Of a DNA stretch of 64,000 nt, positions 35,426 to 43,963 are shown piece after piece. The stretch lies in NCBI RefSeq assembly GCF_001735805.1, contig NZ_CP017248.1:6820001-6884000 (forward strand), read 5' to 3'. The stretch is from Streptomyces fodineus (GTDB lineage Bacteria; Actinomycetota; Actinomycetes; Streptomycetales; Streptomycetaceae). The position numbers and the translations under genes are program-made. The notes under the pieces are model-generated. The model ran no database searches, was not told the origin of the DNA, and worked only from the letters and a program-made list of their open reading frames with translations. The first letter of the stretch is position 1, and the number at the start of each line of letters is the position of its first letter.

Positions 35426-36633
35426 GGCTGCCGCTTCTTCCGGCCGCTGAGCAGGAAGCCGATGCCGATGCCCGCGACCAGGCAGACGCCGACGAACCAC
35501 CAGGCGCCGAAGCCGGAGCCGCCGTCGGACTTGGCCTGCTGCTGGTACCCGGTCGCCGCCATCTGCGGGAGGGGGCCGAGCTCGTTGAGGGACCGGACCA
35601 GGCTGGTGCCGCCGAAGTCACCCGGCTGCGCGCCGACCGCGTGCGCGGCGAGGATCAGCTGGGCGTAGGCCGCCGGACCACTCTGCGCCGCCCAGTTTCC
35701 GGCGTTCTTCTCCAGCCAGTCGTACGCCTTCTTCGCCTGCTCGGTCCGGCCGTCCGCGGCGAGCGCGACGACCGTGTCCGCCGTGTTGCCGTAGTCCGGC
35801 TGGTCCTTGGCGCCGGGCAGAGCGGACTGAAGGTGGCCGGACTTGGCGACGGCCGCCGCCAGGTACGCCCCGGCATTGTCCGCCAGCTGTGCCGGGGCGG
35901 GACGGTCCGCCTTCGTGCACGCGTCCTTCGCGGGCGCCTTGCCGGCCTCGGCGACGAACCCCTTGCCGAGCGCGCCGAGCACCCCGGCCGCGCTGGCGTC
36001 CGCGTTGGCCGCCAGTTTGCCCTTCTTGTCCGGCTGGTAGGCGAGCGCGCCGCCGCCGTCCTGGTCGCAGGGCAGGGACATGGCGGCGAGCAGATCGTAA
36101 GGGGACTTGCCCGACTTGTGGATAGACGCCGGGTCCGTGCCGACGGCGGACAGCGCGCCGATGACGACGGACGTGGAGTTGGTGTCGCTGGCCCCGCCCG
36201 GCGAGTAGCCCCAGCCGCCGTCCTTGTTCTGCACGGACTTCAGCCAGGTCACCGCCTTGCCGACTGCGTCGTCGTGCCCGCCGGTGGCCCTCAGGGCCTG
36301 GACCGCGGCGGCGGTGCTGTTGGTGTCCACCATGACCTTGCCGTCACAGGCCTTGGCCGGGGCGGCGCGGAACGCGGCGAAGGCGCCGTTCGCGCACTGC
36401 TGGCCCGCCAGCCAGTCCACGGCCTGCGCGGCCGGGCGGTAGCCGAGGGTCCGCTGGGCGACCAGGGTCAGGGACTGGCGCCACACGCCGTCGTAGGCCG
36501 GGTCGGACGTGCCGTACAGCCCGGACGGGATCGCGGCCTTCGGCGACGGGGACGGACCGGCGGCCGTGGCGGGCGCGGCGGCGGCCAGCACGCCTATGGT
36601 GGCGAGTACCACGGCACTGCGGCGGACGTTCAT
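35422..36633 (-). CDS. Secreted alpha-alpha toroid protein (transcobalamin/prenyltransferase-repeat type), anchored
   Basis: A 403-residue exported protein. The signal peptide (VVLATIGVLAAAAPATAA) is followed by tandem helical hairpins with the toroid repeat style (AVDWLAGQQCANGAFAAF; AVTWLKSVQNKDGGWGYSPGG; ADTVVALAADGRTEQAKKAYDWL), then a C-terminal membrane helix and basic tail. This fold is shared by squalene-cyclase repeats and by the alpha domain of intrinsic factor/transcobalamin. Being first behind a cobalamin riboswitch and before ECF genes favours a B12-binding surface role. Function is inferred. Confidence 0.82.
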   Translation of the reverse strand: MNVRRSAVVLATIGVLAAAAPATAAGPSPSPKAAIPSGLYGTSDPAYDGVWRQSLTLVAQRTLGYRPAAQAVDWLAGQQCANGAFAAFRAAPAKACDGKVMVDTNSTAAAVQALRATGGHDDAVGKAVTWLKSVQNKDGGWGYSPGGASDTNSTSVVIGALSAVGTDPASIHKSGKSPYDLLAAMSLPCDQDGGGALAYQPDKKGKLAANADASAAGVLGALGKGFVAEAGKAPAKDACTKADRPAPAQLADNAGAYLAAAVAKSGHLQSALPGAKDQPDYGNTADTVVALAADGRTEQAKKAYDWLEKNAGNWAAQSGPAAYAQLILAAHAVGAQPGDFGGTSLVRSLNELGPLPQMAATGYQQQAKSDGGSGFGAWWFVGVCLVAGIGIGFLLSGRKKRQP

Positions 36634-36661
36634 GGTCGGCGACTGCCTCTCCTGCGGGGAA

Positions 36662-36790
36662 CCGGCAGCGCACGGGAGACACCCCGGGCGGCTCGGCTCC
36701 GTAAACCTCGACGGTGCCGCCAGCGCCGGAATTGCACCGGCTTTTCCCTGTACGGGTGCGACGACCTCGCCACTTTACCGGCAGCGTGGT
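36662..36790 (-). promoter_or_regulatory. Cobalamin (B12) riboswitch
   Basis: On the minus strand the leader contains GGGAAAAGCCGGTGCAATTC followed by CGGCGCTGGCGGCACCGT, the conserved core of Streptomyces cobalamin riboswitches. A GGTTTACGGAGCCGAG block and a CCGGGGTGTCTCCC hairpin follow, before the first ECF gene. Expected to switch the five-gene operon off when adenosylcobalamin is plentiful. Outer boundaries are approximate. Confidence 0.87.
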
Positions 36791-36900
36791 GAGAGCCCGG
36801 AAGGGGCACGGGGCTGTGCCGACATGCGGCTCCGGCGCGTGGGCGCGAGCAACCGCAACGCACCCGCAGCCCGAAGGCGAACGCACCCACGGCGCGACCG

Positions 36901-37752
36901 CTAGGCCGCACCCAAGGCCCGCTCACACTCCAGCACGTCCTCGCCCTCGACAACCCAGTACTCCCGCGAAGCCCGCCGGCCGGCCATGTCCGCGAAGCGG
37001 ATCGCCGCCGCCCGCTGCCGCGTGGGCGTCACATCGACCACCGCCCCGCACGCCAGCGCCAGGGCGACCGCCACCAGGTCCACCCCCGTGGCCCGTTCCA
37101 CCAGCCACGGAATCAGGTCCCCCGGCAGATACGGCGCGACACCGGTCACCCGCGGCCCCCGCTCGGTCAGCCGAAGGCCCACGTGCGCGACGGTGTGGGT
37201 GAGACCCAGCGCCCGTACCGCCCGTTCCACGGTCTGCCGCAGGAACCGGTTGTGCAGCAGCGCGTCATGCGCGTGGACGGAGTGCCGCAGCGGGCTCGTA
37301 CGGGTGAGCGCGGTGATGCGGACCTCGTCGTCCAGGACGACGGTCTCGGCGGACACCAGCGGCCCCTCGGTGTCCTGCGGCCCCGCCGGCGCCACCCGGT
37401 GCCGAACCAGCAGGGTCCGTAGCGCCGCCGGGTCGGCGCAGGCCGCGGCCGACTCGTACGGCAGACCCGGCAGGCCCAGCCGGGCGGCGGCCCGCGCGGC
37501 CACGGCCAGGTGCTCGCGGCTCCAGGTCAGCACGCCGGCGACCGGGTGCCGGGCCGCGAACCGTGCCGCCGTCTCGGCCGTCTCCGCCTCCCGCGCCGGG
37601 TCGGCCGTGAGGTGACCGGACAGGTGCGGCCGCGCCCAGGCGGGCGCCGAGGCGTCCACCAGCACCACCGGGCGTACGGCGGCGATCCGCGCCAGCGGGA
37701 ACCCGCCGTGCGCGGCCCGGCCGGTCCCGAACAGAAGGACGGGCTGCGGCAT
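36901..37752 (-). CDS. ATP-grasp-like protein lacking the central nucleotide-binding lobe
   Basis: A 283-residue protein. The N-terminal pre-ATP-grasp Rossmann-like part (PVLLFGTGRAAHGGFPLARIA; FAARHPVAGVLTWSREHLAVAARAAARLGLPG) and the C-terminal ATP-grasp part (HVGLRLTERGPRVTGVAPYLPGDLIPWLVERATGVDLVAVALALA) are recognisable. Between them the usual lobe with the KP..G..S.GV phosphate loop is missing: LRTLLVRHRVAPAGPQDTEG jumps straight to LVSAETVVLDDEV. ATG with GGAAGGG upstream. It is probably not an active ligase, or it has a different role. Confidence 0.7.
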   Translation of the reverse strand: MPQPVLLFGTGRAAHGGFPLARIAAVRPVVLVDASAPAWARPHLSGHLTADPAREAETAETAARFAARHPVAGVLTWSREHLAVAARAAARLGLPGLPYESAAACADPAALRTLLVRHRVAPAGPQDTEGPLVSAETVVLDDEVRITALTRTSPLRHSVHAHDALLHNRFLRQTVERAVRALGLTHTVAHVGLRLTERGPRVTGVAPYLPGDLIPWLVERATGVDLVAVALALACGAVVDVTPTRQRAAAIRFADMAGRRASREYWVVEGEDVLECERALGAA

Positions 37753-38005
37753 CGGCGCATCACCCTTCCTGGGAGAGGCGGGGCAGAGAATCGCCCCGGA
37801 TGCCGCTCCCCCATAGACGGCACCCGGGGTGGGTCGAAAGCTTGCTCTCTGTGTCGTGATCCTCACCCGCCGCACCGTCAACTGTCAACGATTGCTGCCC
37901 TCTTGGGCAGGGAGCCTTGTCACATCTGGTCGGTGACGGAGGCGACCGGGTAGCCTCGCCGTCAGCCCAGCCACCGAACGGACGACACACCCAGGGGGGA
38001 CCTCG

Positions 38006-38590
38006 GTGAGTGATGCCTACGCCTCGCTGGCCGAAGTCGTGGACCGGCTCGGCGAGTTGACCGGCAGACCAGGCCGGCTGCCGGAAGCCCTCGACGTGGC
38101 CGACCTGTCCCATCGCACCGGCATCCCCGTCGGCGTCGTCGTCGAACTGCTCACCGGTGGGCGGGCACCCGAGACCTGTCTGGCCGGGCGGGTGCGCCAG
38201 CGGCTGGACTTCATCCGCGAGACCCGGCGCCGCCCCGACGGCAAGCGGTACTCGCTGGACGAGCTGGCCCGGATCGCCGGCACCAGCAGGCAGTGGCTGA
38301 GCGAGTGGCGCAAGAGCGGGATGCCGGGCCTGGAGCACACCGACCGGCTGCGCCGGCACTTCTGCCTGCCCGCCGGGTTCTTCACCGCCGACGAACCGGA
38401 GGCGCTGCACGAGGCGTTGCGGCCGGTGCTCCAGGGGCTGGAGGCCGAGGCGGACCCGCTGCTGCGGCTGCGCGAGAGCGGCCTCGTCCGGCTCGCCGCC
38501 CGCGCCCCGCAGATGAACGCCCGCCAGCTGGCCACCCTCGCCGACCTCGCCGAGATGATCATCGCGGCGGAGCGGAGCGAGATCGGCTGA
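38006..38590 (+). CDS. Helix-turn-helix transcriptional regulator
   Basis: A 194-residue protein. An N-terminal helical segment with a possible HTH (LDVADLSHRTGIPVGVVVELL) precedes a second (SLDELARIAGTSRQWLSEWRKSG). Both are in XRE style and resemble the EspR-like nucleoid regulators in layout. GTG start with GGGGGGACC upstream. Its 3' end overlaps the convergent NTF2-like gene by 32 bases. Target unknown. Confidence 0.75.
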   Translation: MSDAYASLAEVVDRLGELTGRPGRLPEALDVADLSHRTGIPVGVVVELLTGGRAPETCLAGRVRQRLDFIRETRRRPDGKRYSLDELARIAGTSRQWLSEWRKSGMPGLEHTDRLRRHFCLPAGFFTADEPEALHEALRPVLQGLEAEADPLLRLRESGLVRLAARAPQMNARQLATLADLAEMIIAAERSEIG

Positions 38591-39047
38591 CGTTCGGGGT
38601 GTCGCCGCCGCTGTCGCCGCCGACGGGCGGGTGCAGCGTGCGGGAGGCGATCCACCACTTGCCGTCGAACCGGCGGAAGGTGTCCTCGTAGCGACCCACC
38701 TGGAGGGGCGGCCCGGCAGGGACGGGGGCGCCTCCCTCGTATCCGTCGACGCGGTACGTCGCGAAGGACGAGGTGGCGCTCGCCGTGTCCGGGCCGGTGA
38801 TCGTGACCAGCACATCGGACATCAGGTGGCAGGACAGCCCGTCGTCGGGGCGGGAGCCGAAGTACGCGCGCAGCGCCTCCCGGCCCTCGATCCGGCGCCC
38901 GTCCCCCGGCGGGGGCCACTCCCAGATGCCGTCCTCGGTGAACAGGTCGGCCACGTCGGCTGGTTCACCGAGGTCGAGGCGGCGGACGAAGTGCAGGATG
39001 ACGTGCTCGCAGGCGTGCTGGGCGAGGAGTGCGTCGACGAGGTCCAT
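38559..39047 (-). CDS. NTF2/SnoaL-like protein
   Basis: A 162-residue protein with the SnoaL_4 pattern: ACEHVILHFVRRLDLGEPADVADLFTEDGIWEWPP, DGLSCHLMSDVLVTI, YEDTFRRFDGKWWIASRTLH. It follows the metallo-hydrolase by 40 bases on the same strand, so it probably shares that gene's KstR-type promoter box. Such folds act as ketosteroid-isomerase-like or dehydratase domains, which fits a steroid-like pathway, but substrate is unknown. Confidence 0.82.
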   Translation of the reverse strand: MDLVDALLAQHACEHVILHFVRRLDLGEPADVADLFTEDGIWEWPPPGDGRRIEGREALRAYFGSRPDDGLSCHLMSDVLVTITGPDTASATSSFATYRVDGYEGGAPVPAGPPLQVGRYEDTFRRFDGKWWIASRTLHPPVGGDSGGDTPNVSRSRSAPPR

Positions 39048-39087
39048 GAGGCTGTGTAGCAGGCGCGCACCGCGCGAGGCGAACCGA

Positions 39088-40113
39088 TTACACCGCTAGG
39101 TACGCCACCGGCTCGCTCCCCGGCACCGCCTCCGCCCGCCCCTGCTTCACCAGCCGGCGCACATGGGACTCGGCCTCCGAGACCGCGATGTTGCGGGAGC
39201 CGTAGGGGATCTCGGCCCAGGGGCGGTTCCACTCCATGCGCCGGGCGAGCTGCCAGGGGGTGAGCGGCTCGGCGAGCAGGGCGAGCAGACCGGCCAGGCG
39301 CTGCTCGTGGTGGTCGAGCAGCTCCCGCACCCGGCCGGGCGCGTCGGTGAAGGCGTGCTGGTGGGCGGGGAGGACCTCGGCGGGGCCGAGCCGGCCGATC
39401 CGCTCCAGGGAGTCGAGGTAGTCGCCGAGGGGGTCGGTCACGGTCGCGTCGTCGGGGTCCTCGTACAGGCCGATGTGCGGGGTGATCCGGGGCAGCAGGT
39501 GGTCGCCGCTGAACAGGCGCCCGTGGCCCGGGAGCCGGGCCGGGTGCTCCTCCTCCAGGTGCAGGCAGACGTGGCCGGGGGTGTGCCCGGGGGTCCAGAT
39601 CGCGCGCAGCCGGCGGCCGGGCAGGTCGAGGAGTTCGCCGGGGACGATCTCCCGGTCCGGCAGGGCGGGGGACAAGCCGGGCGGCCTCCGGCCGCGCGCG
39701 GTGCGCAGCGGTGCCACGTGCTCCTCGGGCGCCCCGGCCGCCGACAACTTGGCGGCCATGTACGTGAACCACCGCTCGGGCCGCGTCTGCCGCGTCCGGC
39801 GCACGATCGCCGCGTCGGCCGCGTGCAGCGCCACCCAGGCACCGGAGGCCTCGCGCACCCGGCCCGACAGACCGTGGTGGTCGGGGTGGTGGTGCGTGAT
39901 GACGACGCCGTACACCTCCGGCACCGCCGTACCGCAGGCGGCGAGCCCCGCCACGAGCGTGCCCCAGGAGTCCGGGTCGTCCCAGCCGGTGTCGACGAGC
40001 ACCGGCCCCCGGTCGGTGTCCACGACGTACACCAGCGTGTGGCCGAGGGGGTTGTCGGGGATGGGGACCGCCACGGACCGTACGCCCCCGCCGTGATCGA
40101 ACGTCTTCACCAT
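39088..40113 (-). CDS. MBL-fold metallo-hydrolase with C-terminal winged helix
   Basis: A 341-residue protein. The metal site is THHHPDHHGLSG (H74-x-H76-x-D78-H79), then TPGHTPGHVCLHLEE and LFSGDHLLP. The C-terminal 80 residues (LTPWQLARRMEWNRPWAEIPYGSRNIAVSEAESHVRRLVKQG) form the winged-helix tail seen in LACTB2-like hydrolases. ATG chosen with GGAGGGCAG upstream. A perfect KstR-type box lies 50 bases upstream. Possible thioesterase or esterase of a degradation pathway; the NTF2-like gene follows. Confidence 0.87.
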   Translation of the reverse strand: MVKTFDHGGGVRSVAVPIPDNPLGHTLVYVVDTDRGPVLVDTGWDDPDSWGTLVAGLAACGTAVPEVYGVVITHHHPDHHGLSGRVREASGAWVALHAADAAIVRRTRQTRPERWFTYMAAKLSAAGAPEEHVAPLRTARGRRPPGLSPALPDREIVPGELLDLPGRRLRAIWTPGHTPGHVCLHLEEEHPARLPGHGRLFSGDHLLPRITPHIGLYEDPDDATVTDPLGDYLDSLERIGRLGPAEVLPAHQHAFTDAPGRVRELLDHHEQRLAGLLALLAEPLTPWQLARRMEWNRPWAEIPYGSRNIAVSEAESHVRRLVKQGRAEAVPGSEPVAYLAV

Positions 40114-40162
40114 CTGCCCTCCGTCCGATCGCCGGCACCCCGGGACCATTGCCCACTATAAC

Positions 40163-40176
40163 TAGAACTGGTTTCA
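40163..40176 (-). promoter_or_regulatory. KstR-type box before the metallo-hydrolase
   Basis: TAGAACTGGTTTCA matches TnnAACnnGTTnnA at every defined base, in a locally A/T-rich stretch. Confidence 0.7.
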
Positions 40177-40246
40177 AAAGTCGCCCAAGTCGACTGATGC
40201 TGTGGGCTGGTGGCCGTAGTCTCGGTGACGGCCAGGAACAGGCCCG

Positions 40247-41071
40247 CTAACGGCAGTGGCGCGCCACATACGCGTCCAGCGGCTCCAGCGCGCCCCACGC
40301 CTGGTCGAAGCTGTCCGCGAAGTACGTCAGGAAGGCCGGCCCCTCTACGCTGAACCCCGTCAGTTGCTGACGGCCGGCACCGGAGAAGGACAGAAAAGTG
40401 ACGGAGTCGTCCACGAGGCCGGTGTTGTGCCAGGGACAGGAGGCGGTCCAGGGCATGACGCGCGCCTCGTAGGCGTATATGTCCGTGGTCTCCTGCTGAT
40501 GTTCGCGCAGCCACGTCAAGTAGGCCGTCCGAGGCGCGCCGTCGCGCTCAGGAACACCGATGATGCGCCGGACGCTGGCGCCCTCGCCGGAGTGGTCCCT
40601 GGCCCACTGCAGCACCGTGCTGAAGTACTCGGCCACTTCCGCCGCTCCCCAGTGGCCAGGCGGGTGGAGCCGGACGTGGGTGAGCCGGATCTCGCGGCGG
40701 GCCGTCCGGATCCGGTCGGCCACGGCGCGGTAGAAGGAACTCGGGTCCGGGTAGCGCACCATCTCGGCCCGCAGGGCTTCCACCGGCGCCTCGGGCCCCT
40801 CCCGCTTCAGCGTGTCCAGTTCCGTCCTGGCCTCACGCCACAGAGCTTGCCAATGGCTCCAGTCCCCGCCCAGCACGGCGACCAGGCGGCGGGTGACCAT
40901 CTCGCCGGGCAGACGACGCCCGTTGAGGGCCTCGGAGACCGTCGCCGGACTGCACTGGGCCCGCGTGGCGATCGTCTTCATCTGAAGGTTGCCCGCACTG
41001 ATGCGCAGCCGACGCAGCTCCGACGCGAATCGCCGCACGGGCGGCGGCGCGCCGCGCGGATGGGTGTCCAT
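40247..41071 (-). CDS. XRE-type regulator with C-terminal sensor domain
   Basis: A 274-residue protein. An N-terminal HTH (RFASELRRLRISAGNLQMKTIATRAQCSPATVSEALNGRRLP) is followed by a linker and a mixed alpha/beta domain (FYRAVADRIRTARREIRLTHVRLHPP; SVRRIIGVPERDGAPRTAYL; YAYEARVMPW; NTGLVDDSVTFLSFSG) resembling PLD-like or transcription-factor-associated sensor domains. GGGGGAACC precedes the ATG. Function unknown; a conserved Streptomyces architecture. Confidence 0.75.
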   Translation of the reverse strand: MDTHPRGAPPPVRRFASELRRLRISAGNLQMKTIATRAQCSPATVSEALNGRRLPGEMVTRRLVAVLGGDWSHWQALWREARTELDTLKREGPEAPVEALRAEMVRYPDPSSFYRAVADRIRTARREIRLTHVRLHPPGHWGAAEVAEYFSTVLQWARDHSGEGASVRRIIGVPERDGAPRTAYLTWLREHQQETTDIYAYEARVMPWTASCPWHNTGLVDDSVTFLSFSGAGRQQLTGFSVEGPAFLTYFADSFDQAWGALEPLDAYVARHCR

Positions 41072-41287
41072 GGTTCCCCCAAGAGCCTCGCCGGGTCCGA
41101 CGACCGCGATCGTCCCACTCTCTCCGGGCACCCGCCGAACTTCACCGAATCCCGTCGAAGCAGCCCGAAATCCGCCGATGCTTGGGAGAACACCGGACTC
41201 GGCCGGAATCCCTGGACCGCGTGAAGTGGTGCCTGGTCGAATGGCCGATATCGCAAGCCGAGGACAGGACGAGGAAGGTGAGCAAGC

Positions 41288-41524
41288 ATGCCGATCGACC
41301 TCAGGTTGTCGCTCCGCCGCCACTACATGACATTTCTTGCCGTGCTCGTGACCGGGATCGTTCTGATCATGGCGGTCAACGGCACCGCGCAGTCCACGGA
41401 GCTTTACCTGCACTGCTTTCTGGGCGTGGGAGGCCTGATTGCCGGCTACGCGCTCGCACCGCCCGAGCCCTCCCGCCCGGGCGATCCGGATCAGCGGCCC
41501 GGCGTGACGGAGAGCGAGGCCTGA
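41288..41524 (+). CDS. Small membrane protein
   Basis: A 78-residue protein with two hydrophobic segments (MTFLAVLVTGIVLIMAVNG and LYLHCFLGVGGLIAGYALA) and a short polar tail. GAGGAAGG lies upstream of the ATG. No family recognised. Confidence 0.55.
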   Translation: MPIDLRLSLRRHYMTFLAVLVTGIVLIMAVNGTAQSTELYLHCFLGVGGLIAGYALAPPEPSRPGDPDQRPGVTESEA

Positions 41525-42007
41525 GGCGTGTCCGGCGGATCGCGTGACGGGGCCGTGCGGTGTCGTTTCGGTCGGGACCAGCGGGCCGACCGACAACGTC
41601 GTGAAAGGCGCGGCCAGGAAGTCGTCTTCGCGACCGCCGGCGCCTGTGCCGAGCGTGAACCGGCCGCCGGACATGCGGTCGAGAGTCGCGGTCTGGTCGG
41701 TCGAGCCTCGGCAACGTCCGTCCAGCACACGCAGACACCGGCCGGGGCACCCAGGCCATCGAACGCGCCCTGCGCTCGCGGCGCGGCCACCCGGGTGGTT
41801 CTGCGCGGAGCGCCCACGCCCGCGTTCGGCCTCGCGATTCCTCGACCACACAGGGAACTTGGGCCTGCCGCCGGGCTGATGCCCGTGCTCGTTGATCAGA
41901 CGATCCGGCGTGCCGACGAGCAGATATAGGAAATTTGCGCATTAACCTCTCGTCACCTCATGACGTGGCGGATCGCGTTCGCGTCCGTTTCAACACCCGG
42001 AGAAGAC
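41525..42007. other. 483-base region without an intact gene
   Basis: No convincing intact coding sequence. It holds the LLM remnant listed separately. The last 70 bases (from about 41930, GGAAATTTGCGCATTAACC) are A/T-rich and probably the promoter of the His-rich secreted protein. Confidence 0.6.
41606..41701 (-). pseudogene. Fragment of an LLM (luciferase-like) oxidoreductase
   Basis: One minus-strand frame reads TATLDRMSGGRFTLGTGAGG then REDDFLAA, the well-conserved strand-turn of luciferase-like monooxygenases. No comparable match continues on either side, so this is a decayed remnant and not a gene. Confidence 0.5.
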
Positions 42008-42340
42008 ATGCGCAAGCCTCGCAAAACCGTTGTCGTGGCCGTCCTCCTCGGCACCGTCGGCTTCCTCGGCGCCGGCACCGCTTACGCCCACGGGCACGCG
42101 GACGGGCACAAACACGGACAGGGCCACGGGCGCGAGCATCGCGGTCAAGAGAACCAGACGGTCCGCATCAGCCAGAGCACCTCATGCACGACGACCGAAG
42201 AGAACGTCGACGTACAGGGCGAGTCCGGGTTCGAGAACGGCCGGAAGGGCAACCTCAACGGCAAGGGCTCACCTGGCACGCAGAACACCAACGTCGGCTC
42301 AAGCCTGGGGTGCAACAACACCATCATTTTCGGCAGGTAG
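42008..42340 (+). CDS. Small secreted His-rich protein
   Basis: A 110-residue exported protein. The signal peptide (TVVVAVLLGTVGFLGAGTAYA) is followed at once by a His/Gly-rich segment (HGHADGHKHGQGHGREH), then a polar Asn/Gly/Ser/Thr-rich body with two Cys (STSCTTTEE and SLGCNNTIIFGR). GGAG precedes the ATG by six bases. The His cluster suggests metal binding at the surface; the two Cys could form a disulfide. Family not recognised. Confidence 0.75.
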   Translation: MRKPRKTVVVAVLLGTVGFLGAGTAYAHGHADGHKHGQGHGREHRGQENQTVRISQSTSCTTTEENVDVQGESGFENGRKGNLNGKGSPGTQNTNVGSSLGCNNTIIFGR

Positions 42341-42445
42341 CTCACACGGGTCTCGGCGCCCGGTGTTCCCCGCTCGATCTGGTGCCTGATCACCGGGAAA
42401 TCGCTGGTCAGGGGCATTCACGTCTCGTCCGTGGACTCCTGTGAC

Positions 42446-42465
42446 CAGAACTGATATCAGTTCTG
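42446..42465 (+). promoter_or_regulatory. Perfect 20-base palindrome before the aldehyde dehydrogenase
   Basis: CAGAACTGATATCAGTTCTG. Its half-sites (AGAACT / AGTTCT) are the same as those flanking the KstR-type box at the thiolase, but spaced six bases apart instead of twelve. It lies 43 bases upstream of the start. Confidence 0.65.
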
Positions 42466-42508
42466 AAACAGCGTCAGAAACATGCGGTGCGGCGGGAGGC
42501 AGTCGGCC

Positions 42509-43960
42509 ATGACCGAGCTCGTGGAACACGGACAGCTGTTCATCGGCGGGGAGTTGACCGATCCCCTGGGCAAGGACGTCATCGAGGTGATCTCCCCGCA
42601 CACCGAGGAGGTCATCGGACGGGTGCCGCACGCCTCGCGCGGGGACGTCGACCGGGCGGTGGCCCTCGCGCGCCGCGCCTTCGACGAAGGGCCGTGGCCG
42701 CGCGCCACGCCAAAGGAGCGGATCGAGGTCGTCACCCGCATCAAGGACGGCATCGCCGCCCGGCACGAGGAGATCGCCCGGGTGATCTCCGCCCAGAACG
42801 GCTCCCCGTACTCCTGGAGCGTCCTCGCCCAGGCGCTCGGCGCGATGATGGTGTGGGACGCGGCGATCAGGGTCGCCCGGGACTACCCGTACGAGGAGCG
42901 CAGGGACGGCGTGCTCGGCCCGATCCTCGTCCGCCGTGAGCCGGTCGGCGTGGTCGCCGCCGTGGTCCCCTGGAACGTCCCGCAGTTCGTCGCCGCCGCC
43001 AAGCTCGCGCCCGCGCTGCTGGCCGGCTGCACGGTCGTACTGAAGCCGTCCCCGGAGTCCCCGCTGGACGCGTACCTGCTCGGTGAGATCGCGAGGGAGG
43101 CCGGCCTCCCGGACGGCGTCCTGTCCATCCTCCCGGCCGACCGCGAGGTCAGCGAGTACCTGGTCGGCCACCCCGGCGTCGACAAGGTCTCCTTCACCGG
43201 CTCGGTCCCGGCCGGCAAGCGTGTGATGGAGGTCGCCGCCCGCAATCTCACCCGGGTGACCCTGGAGCTGGGCGGCAAGTCGGCGGCGCTGGTGCTGCCG
43301 GACGCGGACCTCCAGGCGGCCGTGTCGGGCATCGTCCCGGCGGCCTGGATGAACAACGGGCAGGCGTGTGTGGCCCAGACCCGCATCCTCGTCCCGCGCG
43401 CCCGCTACGACGAGTTCGCCGACGCCTTCGCCCAGGCCGCGAGCGCGCTGAAGGTCGGCGACCCGCTGGACCCGGCGACCCAGGTCGGCCCCCTGGTCGC
43501 CCGCCGCCAGCAGCAGCGCAACCTCGACTACATCCGCATCGGCCAGGAGGAGGGCGCCAAGATCCTCACCGGCGGCGGCCGGCCGGCGGGCCTGGAGAGG
43601 GGCTGGTACGTCGACCCGACCCTCTTCGGCGACGTCGACAACTCCATGCGGATCGCCCGCGAGGAGATCTTCGGCCCGGTCATCTGCCTGCTGCCGTACG
43701 GTGACGAGGCCGAGGCCGTGAAGATCGCCAACGACTCGGACTACGGCCTGTCCGGCAGCGTCTGGACGGCCGACGTCGAGCACGGCATCGAGGTGGCGAG
43801 GCAGGTGCGCACCGGCACCTACTCGGTCAACACCTTCAGCCTGGACATGCTCGGCCCGTTCGGCGGCTACAAGAACTCCGGCCTGGGCAGGGAGTTCGGT
43901 CCGGAAGGCTACGGCGCGTACCTCGAACACAAGATGATCCACCTGCCGGCGGGGGCGTAG
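42509..43960 (+). CDS. Aldehyde dehydrogenase family protein
   Basis: A 483-residue NAD(P)-dependent aldehyde dehydrogenase. PWNVPQFVAAAKLAPALLAGCTVVLKPSPESPLDAYLLGE forms the cofactor site, TGSVPAGKRV the Rossmann loop, the general base is E253 in LELGGKSAAL, and the nucleophile is C287 in NNGQACVAQTR. The C-terminal EEIFGPVICLLPY and PFGGYKNSGLGRE are intact. ATG with GGGAGG ten bases upstream. Four bases separate it from the ferredoxin gene, so the two are an operon. In a P450 pathway it would oxidise the aldehyde to the acid. Confidence 0.92.
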   Translation: MTELVEHGQLFIGGELTDPLGKDVIEVISPHTEEVIGRVPHASRGDVDRAVALARRAFDEGPWPRATPKERIEVVTRIKDGIAARHEEIARVISAQNGSPYSWSVLAQALGAMMVWDAAIRVARDYPYEERRDGVLGPILVRREPVGVVAAVVPWNVPQFVAAAKLAPALLAGCTVVLKPSPESPLDAYLLGEIAREAGLPDGVLSILPADREVSEYLVGHPGVDKVSFTGSVPAGKRVMEVAARNLTRVTLELGGKSAALVLPDADLQAAVSGIVPAAWMNNGQACVAQTRILVPRARYDEFADAFAQAASALKVGDPLDPATQVGPLVARRQQQRNLDYIRIGQEEGAKILTGGGRPAGLERGWYVDPTLFGDVDNSMRIAREEIFGPVICLLPYGDEAEAVKIANDSDYGLSGSVWTADVEHGIEVARQVRTGTYSVNTFSLDMLGPFGGYKNSGLGREFGPEGYGAYLEHKMIHLPAGA

Positions 43961-43963
43961 GCC

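Noticed and set aside
41376..41942. Minus-strand open frame of 188 codons in the 41.4-41.9 kb gap
   Set aside because: Arg/Ala/Pro-rich text with poor codon bias. Only a short LLM motif in another frame looks real.
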